Positions 1 through 11,200 of a DNA stretch of 64,000 nt are shown one piece after another; the first letter of the stretch is position 1; the number at the start of each line of letters is the position of its first letter. A program made the position numbers and the translations under genes. The DNA lies in NCBI GenBank assembly GCA_030533445.1, contig CM060062.1:23457329-23521328 (forward strand). The letters run 5' to 3'. The DNA comes from Cyprinodon diabolis (taxonomy: Eukaryota > Chordata > Actinopteri > Cyprinodontiformes > Cyprinodontidae). A model generated the notes under the pieces. It was not told the origin of the DNA, searched no databases, and was given only the letters and a program-made list of their open reading frames with translations.

Positions 1-17
1 AGGGTTAAGAACCCCTG
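1..17. repeat. hAT-type terminal inverted repeat, cut by the window edge
   Basis: The first 17 bases, read on the minus strand, begin CAGGGGTTCTTAACCCT. This is the usual outer end of many vertebrate hAT elements. The element body would lie to the left of the window, so neither its length nor its 8-bp target duplication can be checked. Confidence 0.45.
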
Positions 18-886
18 GTCTAGCCTCATTCCATCTAGAGGATTTCATCAACATCTATACACCTTTGAGGGAACTCCAGTGAGCCAGCAAATAAAATTCT
101 ACATTATTGGCATTTTGGCAAAAGAATAACAAAGAGACATATGGTTGTGCCAACTTCAGCTGCAAATCTCCTAGTGCAAAAGCATGCATGTGAAATATGA
201 GGTGAAAAAAACACGAGGATGAGACGGCGAACACATAAACAAGATCAAAATTAGCTCCATACAGTACATTATTATGTTATTTGACTGTTATTTTTTTGTT
301 AATTTCTAACATGATTTTCTTATGCTTTATTTTCTCAGCTTTAAACCTTTCTGCTGCCTATATGGCGGCTCCTCTATAAAGACAGAACAGACATGAAGCG
401 TTGGGCAGTGCTGCTTTTGCCATCCATATATGAAGATTTGTGCTCTCTGGTGTTTTAAGAAATAACCTTATTCTTTCTTTTAATGGTGGAGAATAAAACC
501 TCAAAGTAAACACAGACATATGACAAAAACCAAACCCCCCAAAGAACATGCACCATCATGATGCAGATGCTAATAGAAAAACAAGAGTAGAAAAAAAAAA
601 AAAAACTGTGGACGTGCTACAGCAGTGAGAAGAAGTCAGACATTACCTAAGTTGTCGCTGAAGCTTCAATGAGCTGTGAACAATACAAAGAACCAAGCCA
701 GTGATGTAAGCTTTTTAAAGTTGAACAGGAAATGTCTGTTATGTTTTATTAGATCTGTGACTTGAATAAATGAAGAAAGCACTTTGGGACCAACTGCATG
801 CAGCACAAAATGATTTCCTTCAAAGTAAGCACTCCTACTTTAGCACAGCTGAAGCCTGGTTCTTACCCTCTTAACTTTATCCTTAC
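18..886. other. AT-rich DNA 3' of ppp1r3f exon 3, no exon recognised
   Basis: This should be intron or later exon of the minus-strand ppp1r3f gene. I searched for a phase-0 exon that would continue from the donor at 886/885 and found nothing convincing. A 63-codon minus-strand frame at 358-549 has no family resemblance. Mammalian PPP1R3A and PPP1R3F have a long last exon, which is probably left of the window. Confidence 0.4.
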
Positions 887-1266
887 CTCCACATCAATCT
901 CAGGATGTATGATGACTGGACACACAGCAGAAGGCCTGACCAGTTCTGCTGTGAAATTCTCTGGTTCCTCTGCTGATGTAAAATGGGAGAGAAAACCTGA
1001 AAGATTAACGATGAGGCCAAGCGCAGGAAAAAAGCGGTGATCTTATTTCCCAGAAAAGAAATCTTTAAAACAAAACTAAAGAAAACTACTAAAACTTAAG
1101 AAAGTTTTATATCACCTGTAAGCATAAACTATAACATCTCTCAGTTTTTAATTTCTTAAATATTCTAAATTGAAGAGGAAAACTGATAATTGCAGTTTGT
1201 GTGGCTGTTGGTTCAGTACCTTCTTCTTTCTCTTGATCATCCCCTGAAGCGAAGTCATCATCCATA
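887..1266 (-). CDS. ppp1r3f: Proposed exons 2 and 3 of ppp1r3f (PP1 glycogen-targeting subunit)
   Basis: Two short minus-strand exons continue exon 1 in phase. Exon 2 (1266-1220, 47 bp) follows a pyrimidine-rich TTCTTCCAG acceptor. Its first T completes the split serine codon left by exon 1, it encodes an acidic MDDDFASGDDQEKEE stretch, and it ends at GTACTG. Exon 3 (972-887, 86 bp) follows TTTTACATCAG, encodes about 29 residues ending VIIHPEIDVE, and ends at a strong GTAAGG donor in phase 0. What I see is matching splice phases and acidic, coding-like composition. That they belong to this gene is inference. A second acceptor 14 bases upstream of exon 3 would give another frame. No stop or poly(A) signal follows, so the gene should continue past position 1. 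Confidence 0.5.
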
Positions 1267-3683
1267 CTGGAAGAAAAAAGCAACATGTGTTTCCATATTG
1301 TTGAATAGTTTTTAAACATCTTCTAAACAGTACGTCAAATTGCAATATATCATATATTTATGTATTTAACAATTTCGAAGTAAAAAAGAAAAAAATCATA
1401 CATACAAAACACCCAATACATTTTGAGGGGTTCACTTTCTTTTTTTGCTGGATGAAAAGATTTACAATCTTGATTTTGCGAAGTAAACTTTAGGATTCTT
1501 CAAAATCGCAGATTGAAATGTTAAACAAAACATGACGGACAACTTTAACAAAATGTGTGAAATGTGAGATAGTGAGGATCTGCCAAAACAGAGCCAATGT
1601 GCAATGTCTAGAAGATATACTTTCTTTACACCTGAGAGAACTTTGCCTGAGTTTTACTATTTCCCTCCGTTTTATAAATTACAATTGTTTTTGATTTCGG
1701 CCAAACAGTCTGAGACCAAAGATACTAATGTAGTAAATGGTAACTGTAATTCGCAAAAGTTTGCCAAACTATGCAGACAACGCCAAATTCAATGTGTATA
1801 AATCACCTTAAACATACATAAATCACCTTAAATCTCTGTGTTATTTCTTTTTTTTTTTCTTGATCCTGTATATATTCCATGCACCTTTTCCCCCTTTTGG
1901 AACCTTCTACTGACTATTGAGCCGATTTGACATGTGAATTTCTCCACTGTAAGATCAACAAAGTCTCTTATCTTATCTTAAACTAGAAAAAATCTTTAAA
2001 GTTTTTATTTGGCCTAAATGTCCTGTCAGGTGTTTTTTGTTGTTGTTTTTTTTTTTGTTTTTTTTTTTTTACCAATTTGCTCCTTCATAGCTTCATTGCT
2101 ACAGGTTAGCATTTTGGTTTTTCCTACCTCCATATACTAACTGAAAATCATTTTATGGCCACATACTTGAATTATCGTAAGGCAATGTATCTTTCTTTGC
2201 ACCTTGGCATTTGACAAATAATGGAGATTTAAGATTTATGACAGTGGCAAACAAATTTAACTCTAAGTGACTTCTTGGTGATATATATTATTCTTTTATT
2301 TAGTGCTATTAAACCACAGTTTTCTCACAGCACACATGGGCTTCAAATTAAATGGTGAATTTATCATCATTGACAAAATTTCGATATAACCTGATCTATT
2401 CCAGACACATCTTTATCATATGCAACCAGCACATGCAAACAGTTGTTTTTGGCTGTTCAATGCCAACACAAAAAGCTTCTCTGGATTCAACCTTATAAAA
2501 TAAACTTAAGTGGTTAGATGGAATCGTTCTTTGTATACTACCTACTATTTGGCATTTATGTTTTCCAAGAACCCAAAAAACAAACAATTAACTTTCTGGG
2601 AAATCAGTGCAATATTACAACAGTAAAATTTTTTATGAAATATTGTATATTTCCCTGCAGCAGACCTTTCTGGACTTTTTGGTTCTGTTCAAGTTTTATT
2701 TTTGAGTTTTCAGTTACCCTTTAATTTATGTCATTCTAGTTGTGTTTTGATTGTATTTGAGCACTTATGTATTTCTTAATTACATTTGGGACAGGGCTAG
2801 TCTGCTCCTTTGAACTTGCCCCACTACCCTGTGACAGAAAAGGTCAGAGTTAGGTTTTAGTGCCAGGGGAAACGCCAAGACTGAAAACGACACCTGTCCT
2901 TTTCCTATTTTGATCGCGTCACACACTACGGGGGCTGTTGGCATTCGACGCGGGGTGTAAGCTTTCTAAGCACTGCTTTCTGGGCAAGTGGAAAAAGACA
3001 GGAATACATTTTCGAAAGAAACGGGGAGCTTGAACCCTTTGCATGTCACAGTTCTGATTCACATGTAGGTTCCCCAGCGCGGCATTTCTAGGGAAAACCA
3101 CGGATAAAGCGAATGCTTGTTTTAGACTCAAAGTGTGTTAGTAAGCAGATATCACTCTGTTGTTCCTGCCTCTGTGTCTCTGTTGTGGGGATCGCTATAT
3201 CTGAGAGCTAATATGTATAATCTACTTTTCACTTGAATATTTCCAGGGTTTCATAAAACTAACCAACACAGATAAGCACATAGTTGGGAATTTGAAGGAA
3301 AATAGCATGGGTTATGGTTTAGCAATCACCTACTTCTGATTCTGATTAGTAAAATCCAAACCAAAGATCTATCTACAGCGTTCACCTCATTGGTAAACAG
3401 AAATCATGATTGTGTTTCTTAGAATAGAAACGGGCCTCAAAGGTCAGCGAGAAAACCTTAGTGAACAATAAACATGATGAAGACCAAGGAGCAGAGCATA
3501 TTGCTGTTCATAGATTATTTTCATCCATTCTGACAGAGTTTGAACTATTTAACTATGAAAACTTGGGCAAATGTGTTCAGACCTCTAAATGTATAAAGCT
3601 GGCAGTAGCATAATTTAAAATACATGCTGCTGTAATTCACTATTGGCTGAGGGAACAAAATATCCCTCAACTAGAGGATTATG

Positions 3684-4404
3684 TACGGAGCCCCTCTGAT
3701 GACATGGTAAAAAAAAATGTTTAATTGTTGCAACGAAGTAGTATTTCGTGCGCACGAAGTAGTATTTCGTGCGCACGAAGTAGTATTTCGTGCGCACGAA
3801 GTAGTATTTCGTGCGCACGAAGTAGTATTTCGCGGCCACGCAATAAGTATAACGTGCGCACGAAATACTACTTCGTGGCCACGCAATAAGTTTAACGTGC
3901 GCACGAAATACTTATTAATAATATCAATAAATCCGCCCCTGTTTTCAGGCATATGTTAACTGTAATGACTTATCTTGGACAGGCAGCTATGTAAACGGGC
4001 CTTTAGTCCTTCGTTTAGCTATGCTGCGGTTGTTTACACTACGCCTTTTCCACCTAAAATGGCGTCTTAGCAACAAATGTCACGTGACTGGCGGAGACCG
4101 ACTGGGTAAGCAAATCGGGCGCGCCTTAGACCTTAGAGAAGGCGCGCTCGATTTGCTTACCCAGTTGTCCAGGAATGATATTAATATCATTAATAAGTAT
4201 TTTGTGCGCGCGTTAAACTTATTGCGTGGCCAAGAAATAGTATTTCGTGCGCACGTTAAACTTATTGCGTGGCCACGAAGTAGTATTTCGTGGCCATGCA
4301 ATAAGTTTAACGTGCGCACGAAATACTACTTCGTGCGCACTAAATACTACTTCGTGGCCACAATTAAAAAATTTTTTTGACCATGTCATCAGAGGGGCTC
4401 CGTA
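3684..4404. mobile_element. 721-bp fold-back (MITE-like) DNA transposon with 6-bp target duplication
   Basis: The ends are inverted copies starting TACGGAGCCCCTCTGATGAC (3684 onward, and the complement ending at 4404). They are flanked by a perfect direct repeat ATTATG at 3678-3683 and 4405-4410. Each arm (about 3730-3930 and 4180-4365) is built from copies of a 15-bp near-palindrome (CGAAGTAGTATTTCG) joined by TGCGCA or TGGCCA. The centre holds another hairpin at about 4104-4168, where a CTGGGTAAGCAAATCG segment and its complement flank a short loop. No transposase frame is present; open frames here are only the 21-bp repeat read as seven codons. The 6-bp duplication does not fit hAT (8), Tc1 (TA) or piggyBac (TTAA). 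I do not assign a superfamily. Confidence 0.8.
3734..3838. repeat. Five tandem copies of a 21-bp palindrome-bearing unit
   Basis: Unit CGAAGTAGTATTTCGTGCGCA repeats five times, nearly without change. The last copy ends CGGCCA instead of TGCGCA. The CGAA/TTCG ends of the unit pair with each other, and TGCGCA is itself palindromic. Inverted copies lie in the same arm at about 3857-3880 and in the opposite arm. Confidence 0.9.
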
Positions 4405-5014
4405 ATTATGCACAACTATATGTTGGTATAACAGAAATTCGCAATGCATAATATTGAAAACATTGATTGTCATTAATAAAATGCAGAAAAAAGGTGATGG
4501 GTATGAGTACTTTTGTATTCCTAAAGAAATATTTTCTAATATTTTTTGACCCCGTAAGCATCAATGATTTAAAAAATGTACCTCTCTTTAGCTGATTTAA
4601 GTCTGACCAACAGCAAATTCTCAGTTTATCAATTTATAAATGGCAGAGTTGGTCAATTTCATCTTGGGCTCCCTAAATGCTTTAATCTTACCAAAGCATA
4701 AATATATAAAATATTCATAGTTTATTGCAAAGGTCAACTGGATTAGGTTTTATTCAACAGTTTTAGCATTGATAAAATGTAAAGATTTCAAACTGTTTCA
4801 AATGTTAATTTCTGTTTACTTTATAAAAGTATTATACAGGTTCATCGGTTGTTGAATTTGATCATAGCAAATTAAACTTGCCTTCGCCCTAGATTTGAGC
4901 AAATCTGTATTCAATGTGATTTGTTCATTAGAAGACCTTAGATCAAATTATTCTTTATGACTTTTAGTCCAAACAAGTCTGACAAGAAGTTTCTGCCTCA
5001 CTTAAAGCAGCTAC

Positions 5015-5889
5015 CTGCAGACTCTGGGGGTCTTCAAGATGCTCCTTTTTTGTGCCATTTCAGTGCCAGGTTGGGCTGAATCATTTTCATAGGACAAAAG
5101 CAGGGTCACAGCATAATTAAGAGAGGAGTTATTGGCCCAGAAATCACCATCAGAAGTTTCATAGCGCACCACAAACTGAATACGAGAGCCGTGCGTGGTG
5201 TAAGGAGGCGCAAAGGAGAGCTTGAAGGAGAACCGATCAGTGTCTCCATCATTTGATCCAAGCACATACTCTGCAGGGTGGTCAAAGTAGGAGGCCCAAC
5301 TGTCCATGGTGGATCTGATGTACACCGCTTTGTGGAAGGAGATGTTCAGCACTCTGATCACTCCACTGAACGCTAGCGGCTCATCCTCCACCGGAGAGAT
5401 CTGCTCCACCTCCACTTTGTTGGAGCGCACAATCCGCAGCAGCTCGCTGCTGTCTGGAGCGCCAAACTCCGGATGGATCCTGTAGGTCGGCTGCCGCTCC
5501 GCTTTGCGGTATTTCGCCTCCTCCTCCTCCCACTTTGCGCTGTCCTCCTCGTCCGAGTCGAAGGCTAAGAATTCGCGCACATACACCAGATCTCCACCTG
5601 TTGTATCGGCGAACGACACCCTCTTCCCCGCGGAGAGCGCGCGGTGGATCCGCATGTACTCGGCTGTCTCGTCGAAGATGGACGCGCCTCGCTTCCTGGG
5701 CACCGGTGAACACCTGGGGATGAGGCGGACACGCTCGCTGTCATCATCCTCATCATCATCCTCGTCCTCTTCGTCATCGTTTTCCTCATCGCAGTCCGAG
5801 CGTGAGCGACCCTCTGCCTCCCCGGTTGACTTGCTGCTTTTAATCGTTTTAAAGAGGCTCTCCTGGCTTGGGATGGTTAAAAAAGACAT
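5015..5889 (-). CDS. ppp1r3f: Protein phosphatase 1 glycogen-targeting subunit 3F-like, exon 1
   Basis: Minus-strand exon encoding the first 291 residues of a PPP1R3 regulatory subunit, which tethers PP1 to glycogen so that glycogen synthase and phosphorylase can be dephosphorylated. Seen in order: a strongly acidic tract (residues 34-51), a PP1-binding RVxF motif (KRVSFAD, RVSF at 90-93), a second acidic stretch (111-125), and a CBM21 carbohydrate-binding domain (about 172-262). The domain contains RVLNISFHKAVYIR and FWANNSSLNY, close to the family WxNNxGxNY glycogen motif but with serine for the glycine. I start at ATG 5889, since the frame further upstream has no ATG. The frame stops at 5011-5013, but CAG|GTAGCT at 5015/5014 is a plausible donor and PPP1R3A/F paralogs continue, so I end the exon there. 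CBM21 resembles both 3A and 3F. The neighbours (TSPYL2- and WAS-like) favour 3F. Confidence 0.88.
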
Positions 5890-6321
5890 ATTTACAGATG
5901 TGTGCAAGCGTGCATATGGCGTCCTCAGAATAAGTACTTGTAAATACTCATGGTCTGCGGAGCAGTGCTGTGTTTGGATCCAGCGGTCTCCCTGTGTTAC
6001 TACGGAGAAGCTGCTCAGCGCTGTCAATATGTGGCAACAGCGACATGGAAAAAGGAGCTTTCCCTGCCAGCGCCTGTGACAGACTATCCCCTGGTTAAGA
6101 TGACTTTATGCCGCGCTGCTTGCCAGCTCTTCTGAAAGCAGTAGCCTCTAATATTAGTGCTGGTCCTTTTGGCGTGACCTAAATATGTGTGTGTGAGTTT
6201 TTAACCAGTATTCCCCCCACCCGCTTCTGCTCGAGCAGGGCTGGCTTATCGCCCCCTGCTGGAGACAGTGCGAACACAAACAACTGCAGTTACCCAGTAA
6301 AACAAATGTGTGCGTATATAC

Positions 6322-6322
6322 A

Positions 6323-6403
<81 letters not shown>

Positions 6404-6430
6404 TAGATAGATATATAGATATATAGATAT
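6322..6430. repeat. (TA)n microsatellite
   Basis: An almost pure TA run of about 80 bases grading into GATA/TAGA units. It lies about 430 bp upstream of the ppp1r3f start codon, so it may be in or near that promoter. Confidence 0.97.
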
Positions 6431-6451
6431 AAAGTGAACTGATTTCTAAAT

Positions 6452-6809
6452 ATTATTTCAGTATAATATGGGAAAGAAGTCAGAATTCTGACTTTAATCT
6501 CAGAATTCTGAGATTAAAGAGATGTGGGAGCACTTTGAGAGGGCCAGTGACACATTGGTGGAAAATTAGGGAATTAGGTGACTTTTTACATGCCTTAGGG
6601 GTCCCCGGTGATGCTATTTCATTAATGGAAGAGCAGAAGGTGATTAAAACAAGAGAGCTAGTTTAGTCTCTAAAACAGACATGGCTACGGCTTGATGCTA
6701 ACATGTTTGTTAGCTGTCAGAATCCAGTGAGAATTCTGAGATTAAAGTCAGAATTCCTTAGATTAAAGTCAGAATTCTGACCTTTTTCCCATATTAAACT
6801 GAAATAAAA
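6452..6809. mobile_element. MITE with about 60-bp inverted ends rich in AGAATTCT palindromes
   Basis: Left end (TTATTTCAGTATAATATGGG, then TCAGAATTCTGAC repeats) is mirrored by the right end (CAGAATTCTGACC, then CCCATATTAAACTGAAATAA). Within each end the sequence alternates TCAGAATTCTGA with ACTTTAATCT or its complement, so the arms also fold on themselves. The roughly 200-bp centre has no coding frame. Target duplication could not be fixed because the flanks are simple AT. Confidence 0.8.
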
Positions 6810-7615
6810 TTTTAAAATCGGTTAACTTTTTAAAAATTTTTTCAGTGGCGCTAATCCTCTTCCGTAATAGCCTATATATGCTCGCCTCAAATGATCTTAA
6901 AACGTACTTTAATAGAACAACAGTAACAGAAAAGAGAACTTTTAACTTAATTCTCTGAGCTCTGTGAATTAGAAGAAGCCCTAAAGACACACCCCTTCCT
7001 CATTTAATGCGGCAGAAATGCATACAGACATATAAATACGACAGGCAGAAATAAATAGTGTTGAAGAAATAAATAGGGTAAAAAAAATACAAAGAAAGAA
7101 TAATACAGACAAAAATATTATCACATGCATATGAATAAATACTTAAAAAATAAGTAAAAATGACGATTATAATGGACAATAAATAAATAAGCTAATTATA
7201 ACAAAGGCGAATAAATAAAGAAGCTTATTAAAAGAGATATATACATTTATGTCTCACTTTATAATTTAATTTCTACCTACATTTATTTGTTTATTGTATT
7301 TTTGGGGGCAATTAATTGTATCCTTATTTATTTATTGAGCATATATTTATTTCTGTATTTATTTTTAACTATGGCAGGATTGGTCCTCCATACTCAACTA
7401 GTTATTATCACACGTTATTACTGTGTTAGATCCAATATGATTTGTCCGACAAATTCGCCTTTCTGCACAGATCAATAAAGTAGCTCAGCATTAAAACAAA
7501 ATATGTGATGATTTGGATTTTGTATGTGGGGAAACAATTTGATCTGTTTCTCTTGCAGTGCTTTGAGATTAACCTGAAGATAAAAGAAAAACGAACTTGA
7601 TTTAATTATATAGTG
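6810..7615. other. AT-rich intergenic DNA
   Basis: Between the divergently transcribed ppp1r3f and TSPY-like genes. Repeated AAATAAATA/TATTTATTT tracts occur at 7030-7370. I see no gene or structured element. Confidence 0.6.
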
Positions 7616-8266
7616 TGACGTCATCTGATCAGTCCAGCTATTTAATACAAAAATAACAATCTGACTTAAATTCTGTCACAATATTAAAGTGTAATAAGGA
7701 TCTAAACTGATTTTGCAGTATTTGGACGCTGTGTCCTTTTTGCGCAGTTAACCACAGCACGCCATGTAAACACACCCTTGCAGATGATTGGCTGAGATTT
7801 TTTAGCGCGGCGTGGCGCAGCCAATCAGCGGATTGTTTTTCTTTGGCGTCGTTTCACGGATAGCAAGCTAACGGATAACCCGATATACAAATTTACCCAG
7901 AGAACGCGCTTATTGTTTGAAGGCTGCTTTACGTTTGTGGGTTTGAATGATTAGATCAAGTATTTGTTCCGGGTAATTTAGTAGTGGAAATGCGGTGCTG
8001 TCGTTCGGTAAGGAACCATAACTGGCTAACATAAGCTAACTAAGTTAGCTTTAGCTTTGCATATTAACGTTCCGCGCGAGGCCGCGGAGAGTTACGAGAG
8101 TTGTTCCTGATCTGTTGTTGCCTAGAATGTAGTTTAAACGCTCCCACATACCTTCTAACGTTGCGCTGATTGCAGAAGCTGCGGCATAAATCGTGCAAAC
8201 GACTGCAGTCAGTTTGAAGAGCCTGTGGGCCTCTTAGCCACTTAGCTCTTTCGCTATCTTGCTAAC
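7616..8266 (+). promoter_or_regulatory. Promoter and 5' leader of the TSPY-like gene
   Basis: A perfect CRE (TGACGTCA) lies at 7616-7623. Two CCAAT boxes in opposite orientation follow (ATTGG 7787-7791; CCAAT 7821-7825) beside a GC-rich stretch (GCGCGGCGTGGCGC). Opposed, closely spaced CCAAT boxes are typical of NF-Y promoters of housekeeping or cell-cycle genes. A possible leader intron runs from the GTAAGG donor at about 8009 to an ATTGCAG acceptor at about 8175. The ATG at 8267 follows two in-frame-neutral upstream regions. The transcription start is not visible. Confidence 0.6.
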
Positions 8267-11200
8267 ATGAGTGAAGTGACGGACTGCAAACAGTCCGAGG
8301 ATCGGAGACCGAGGAAGCGGACCTCATCAACAGGCAACGATGAAGATAGTGCGATTCCTCAAAAGTCCGTTAAAGTAAGTGATGACTTAAATGAAACTGG
8401 ACAAACATTAAAAAGTTGCAAAAACAGTGAAGTTGAAAGTCTAGAAGAGACCCAGAGAGAGTCAACAGACAGTACTTCTGAAGGAACTGCTTTGCAGCCC
8501 GATCCAGCTCCAGACCGTACAGATGTCAACAGCTCCAGCCCTGAAAAACCGCAGTCCTCAGAGCCCTCTGCAGCCACTGATCCTAAGGGAGAACCACAGA
8601 AAGCGACTGAAGCACAGAAGCACCCCTCAACTTCTGTAGAGCAGTCTGACTCTGCAGCCATAGCAGCAGCTGAAGCACTGGCCAGCCTCACTGGAGGAGA
8701 TGGAGAAGAAAGTCAAGACGCTCCGTGTTCATCTGCTAAAATCAGACAAGTGAAGCATGGTAGTAAAAACAAACAGCGAACAGGTCAGCAGCCTTCAAAG
8801 GTGGCCTCAAAAACACAGGCAGCAGCAGACAGCTCCACATCAGCACGCAGTACAGAGAAAAACGATGCTCCTGAAGCAGATGAAGGGGATGAGTCCATAT
8901 CAGGATCATCTTCCACACCAAGCTCCTCTTTCCCATCCGACAACGATGACAACGATGATGGGGAGTGTGCAATTGTGTCGGTCAAAATGGCCCCTGAGAT
9001 GAGACAGTCTGTTGCTCTGCTGGCACAAGTGCAGATGAGACTTGAAGCCCTAGAAAAGAAAAGCGCCAGGCTCCATCAACGGTTGGAGCTGAAGATTAAT
9101 CGCCAGAGACGCCCGCATCTTGATCAGAGAAGCTCCATCACAAAAGCCATCCCTGGGTTTTGGGTGACAGCTGTATCCTTAAAAGAACAACAAACACAGT
9201 TGAATTGGTGGATTTTATTTTTATTATTGTTATGATCTTAACATTAACACTCCAGCTTTTGAACCATCCCCATCTCTCGGCTCATATAGATGAGACTGAT
9301 GAAGATGCTCTTAGCTACATGACCGATCTTGAGGTAGGTTCCTTTTTTTTTTTCTTTTTTTTTAGCATAAATACAAAACAGTCAGATTTAAGCTTTCTCT
9401 GGTGTTTTCCCACAGGTTGAATCTTTCAAAAATACCAAACTTGGCTACAGGATTCGCTTCCACTTTCGAAGGAACCCATATTTCCAGAATAACATCATTA
9501 TGAAGGAATTGCACCTTGGCATGGGAGGTAATTGCATTTCTATTGTAAACTGAACTTTAATGTAATCTTTTTGACGGACATAACTTATTTTCTTATAATT
9601 GAAAATAAATTAGGATGACCTCTTCTTTTTCCTGTATCTGACTATTCCACCGTTTTGTTGAATTTGACAAAATCCTTAAAACCTGTGTATGCTGTGTGCT
9701 GATGCTTTTAGGATCGCCCATGTCATTCTCCAACCCCATTCTTTGGCATCGTGGACACAACCTGACTGCCAACAGCGAGCCCAGGAAGTCGTGTCGTGGT
9801 GTTTACGAGACGTTTTTCAGCTGGTTCAGTGACCACAGCAACCCAGCACAGGATGATGTAGCACAGGTAAAGATCACTGGCATGCACAAACCTGATGCAT
9901 CCAAAATAGTTGACTGTCTGTAGCCAGATGCTGCTTCCATAACTTTGAGTGTAATTTTTGTCACTTTTATCAACCTGGGTATCATTATCCATCGTAGTTA
10001 TTATTGGACCATCGATGAACCAATAACCATGCGGTAGACACGCATAACTAAGAGGAATATACAAGGCTCAGTTAACTTAACAGCCATATTTTTGGAGTTC
10101 CAAACCAAACAAGAGGCCCTTCTCTTTGAGTGGTGGGATTGAATATGATCAAGTTAATTGGATATCTCCTTCAAACTACAGTAACAGCGGGTAGGCTGCC
10201 ATAAAGTAATCAACAATTAATATTTATTCCTGATAATGATAGAGCGAAACATGAAGTTGTGGTAAAATAAAAAGTCCTTTGGTAGATGTGATAGATTCAT
10301 GTATTATTAAAATATTTATACACTGGTAAATATAGTAACTTGTCATCATCATCATCCTCATCTGTAAAACCAGTTCTTTAATACATGTGTTTAAAAGCCC
10401 CTTGGCTTAACAGTTACTGAAATTGGATAAAGATTTTTCAATTTGAAGAATGTAAAAAGGAGGACTGAAACATGCTTGGTCCATCTATAGTGCCTTCATA
10501 GTATATGATCCACCTCAGCCTGCTTGCTGTATTAACGGGATGTTTTGTGCTGCTGTTTAGTTACTTAAGGACGACCTCTACAGAGATCCACTGAGATACT
10601 ACCTCACTCCTCTCTGGGAACCGAGGGAGAACGGCAGGTAAAACAGACTGGCCCTTTGGCTTCAATAAACTCCTTATTAAAATGCAAGATGTCATTGTCT
10701 TTAAATAATTGTAGCAAGATATTGCTTCATTCTTATGATTTGCTGTATCAAATAACAACTGCTTGCATGGCGTCTTCTTTCTCTAGTAATGCGAATGAGG
10801 CCAGAGCAGCTGGAAATGGGAATGGAGATGATTGTGTTGTTATTTCTGACTCTGATGATGAGCCGGGTGAAGATGGTGGTGACACTGAACAAGGCCACAG
10901 CAGGGAGGAGGAGGAAGATGAAGAAGAAGGTGCAGGAGAAGAAGAAGAGGAGGAGGAGGAAGACGATGATGGCGGCAGGCAAAGGAGTCCAGGTTAGTGC
11001 AAAATACAGCTGTTAGAAACTAGAACCATTGAATTACTGGGTATTTCCTTTTTTCCCCTTTCCTTTAGGATGCTGTTAGCTAGCTTTTTGCTTTAATTCA
11101 TATTTAAACTGTGAAACAGTGTTTATTATATTGTGTTATAATTGGACTAATTTACACAATAATTGAATCATTTAATAATTTAACCTGAACTTTTCATAAT

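Larger units (their letters stand above)
1267..5014 (-). other. Large intron 1 of ppp1r3f
   Basis: AT-rich intron with poly-T runs near 1845-1860 and 2040-2070. A less AT-rich patch with several CpGs lies at about 2880-3150, and a fold-back transposon at 3684-4404. I see no further conserved coding frame. Its extent depends on the proposed splice of exon 1 to exon 2. Confidence 0.45.

Noticed and set aside
3615..4473. Overlapping frames on both strands encoding YYFVRTK-type repeats
   Set aside because: They are translations of the 21-bp tandem repeat in the fold-back transposon and have no other coding signal.
5890..6027. 46-residue N-terminal extension of the PPP1R3 protein
   Set aside because: Open but begins without any ATG; MSFLTIPSQESLF at 5889 is the natural start.
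5504..6079. 191-codon plus-strand frame with a long serine run
   Set aside because: Antisense of the acidic ppp1r3f exon; the serine run is the complement of the GAT/GAG codons.
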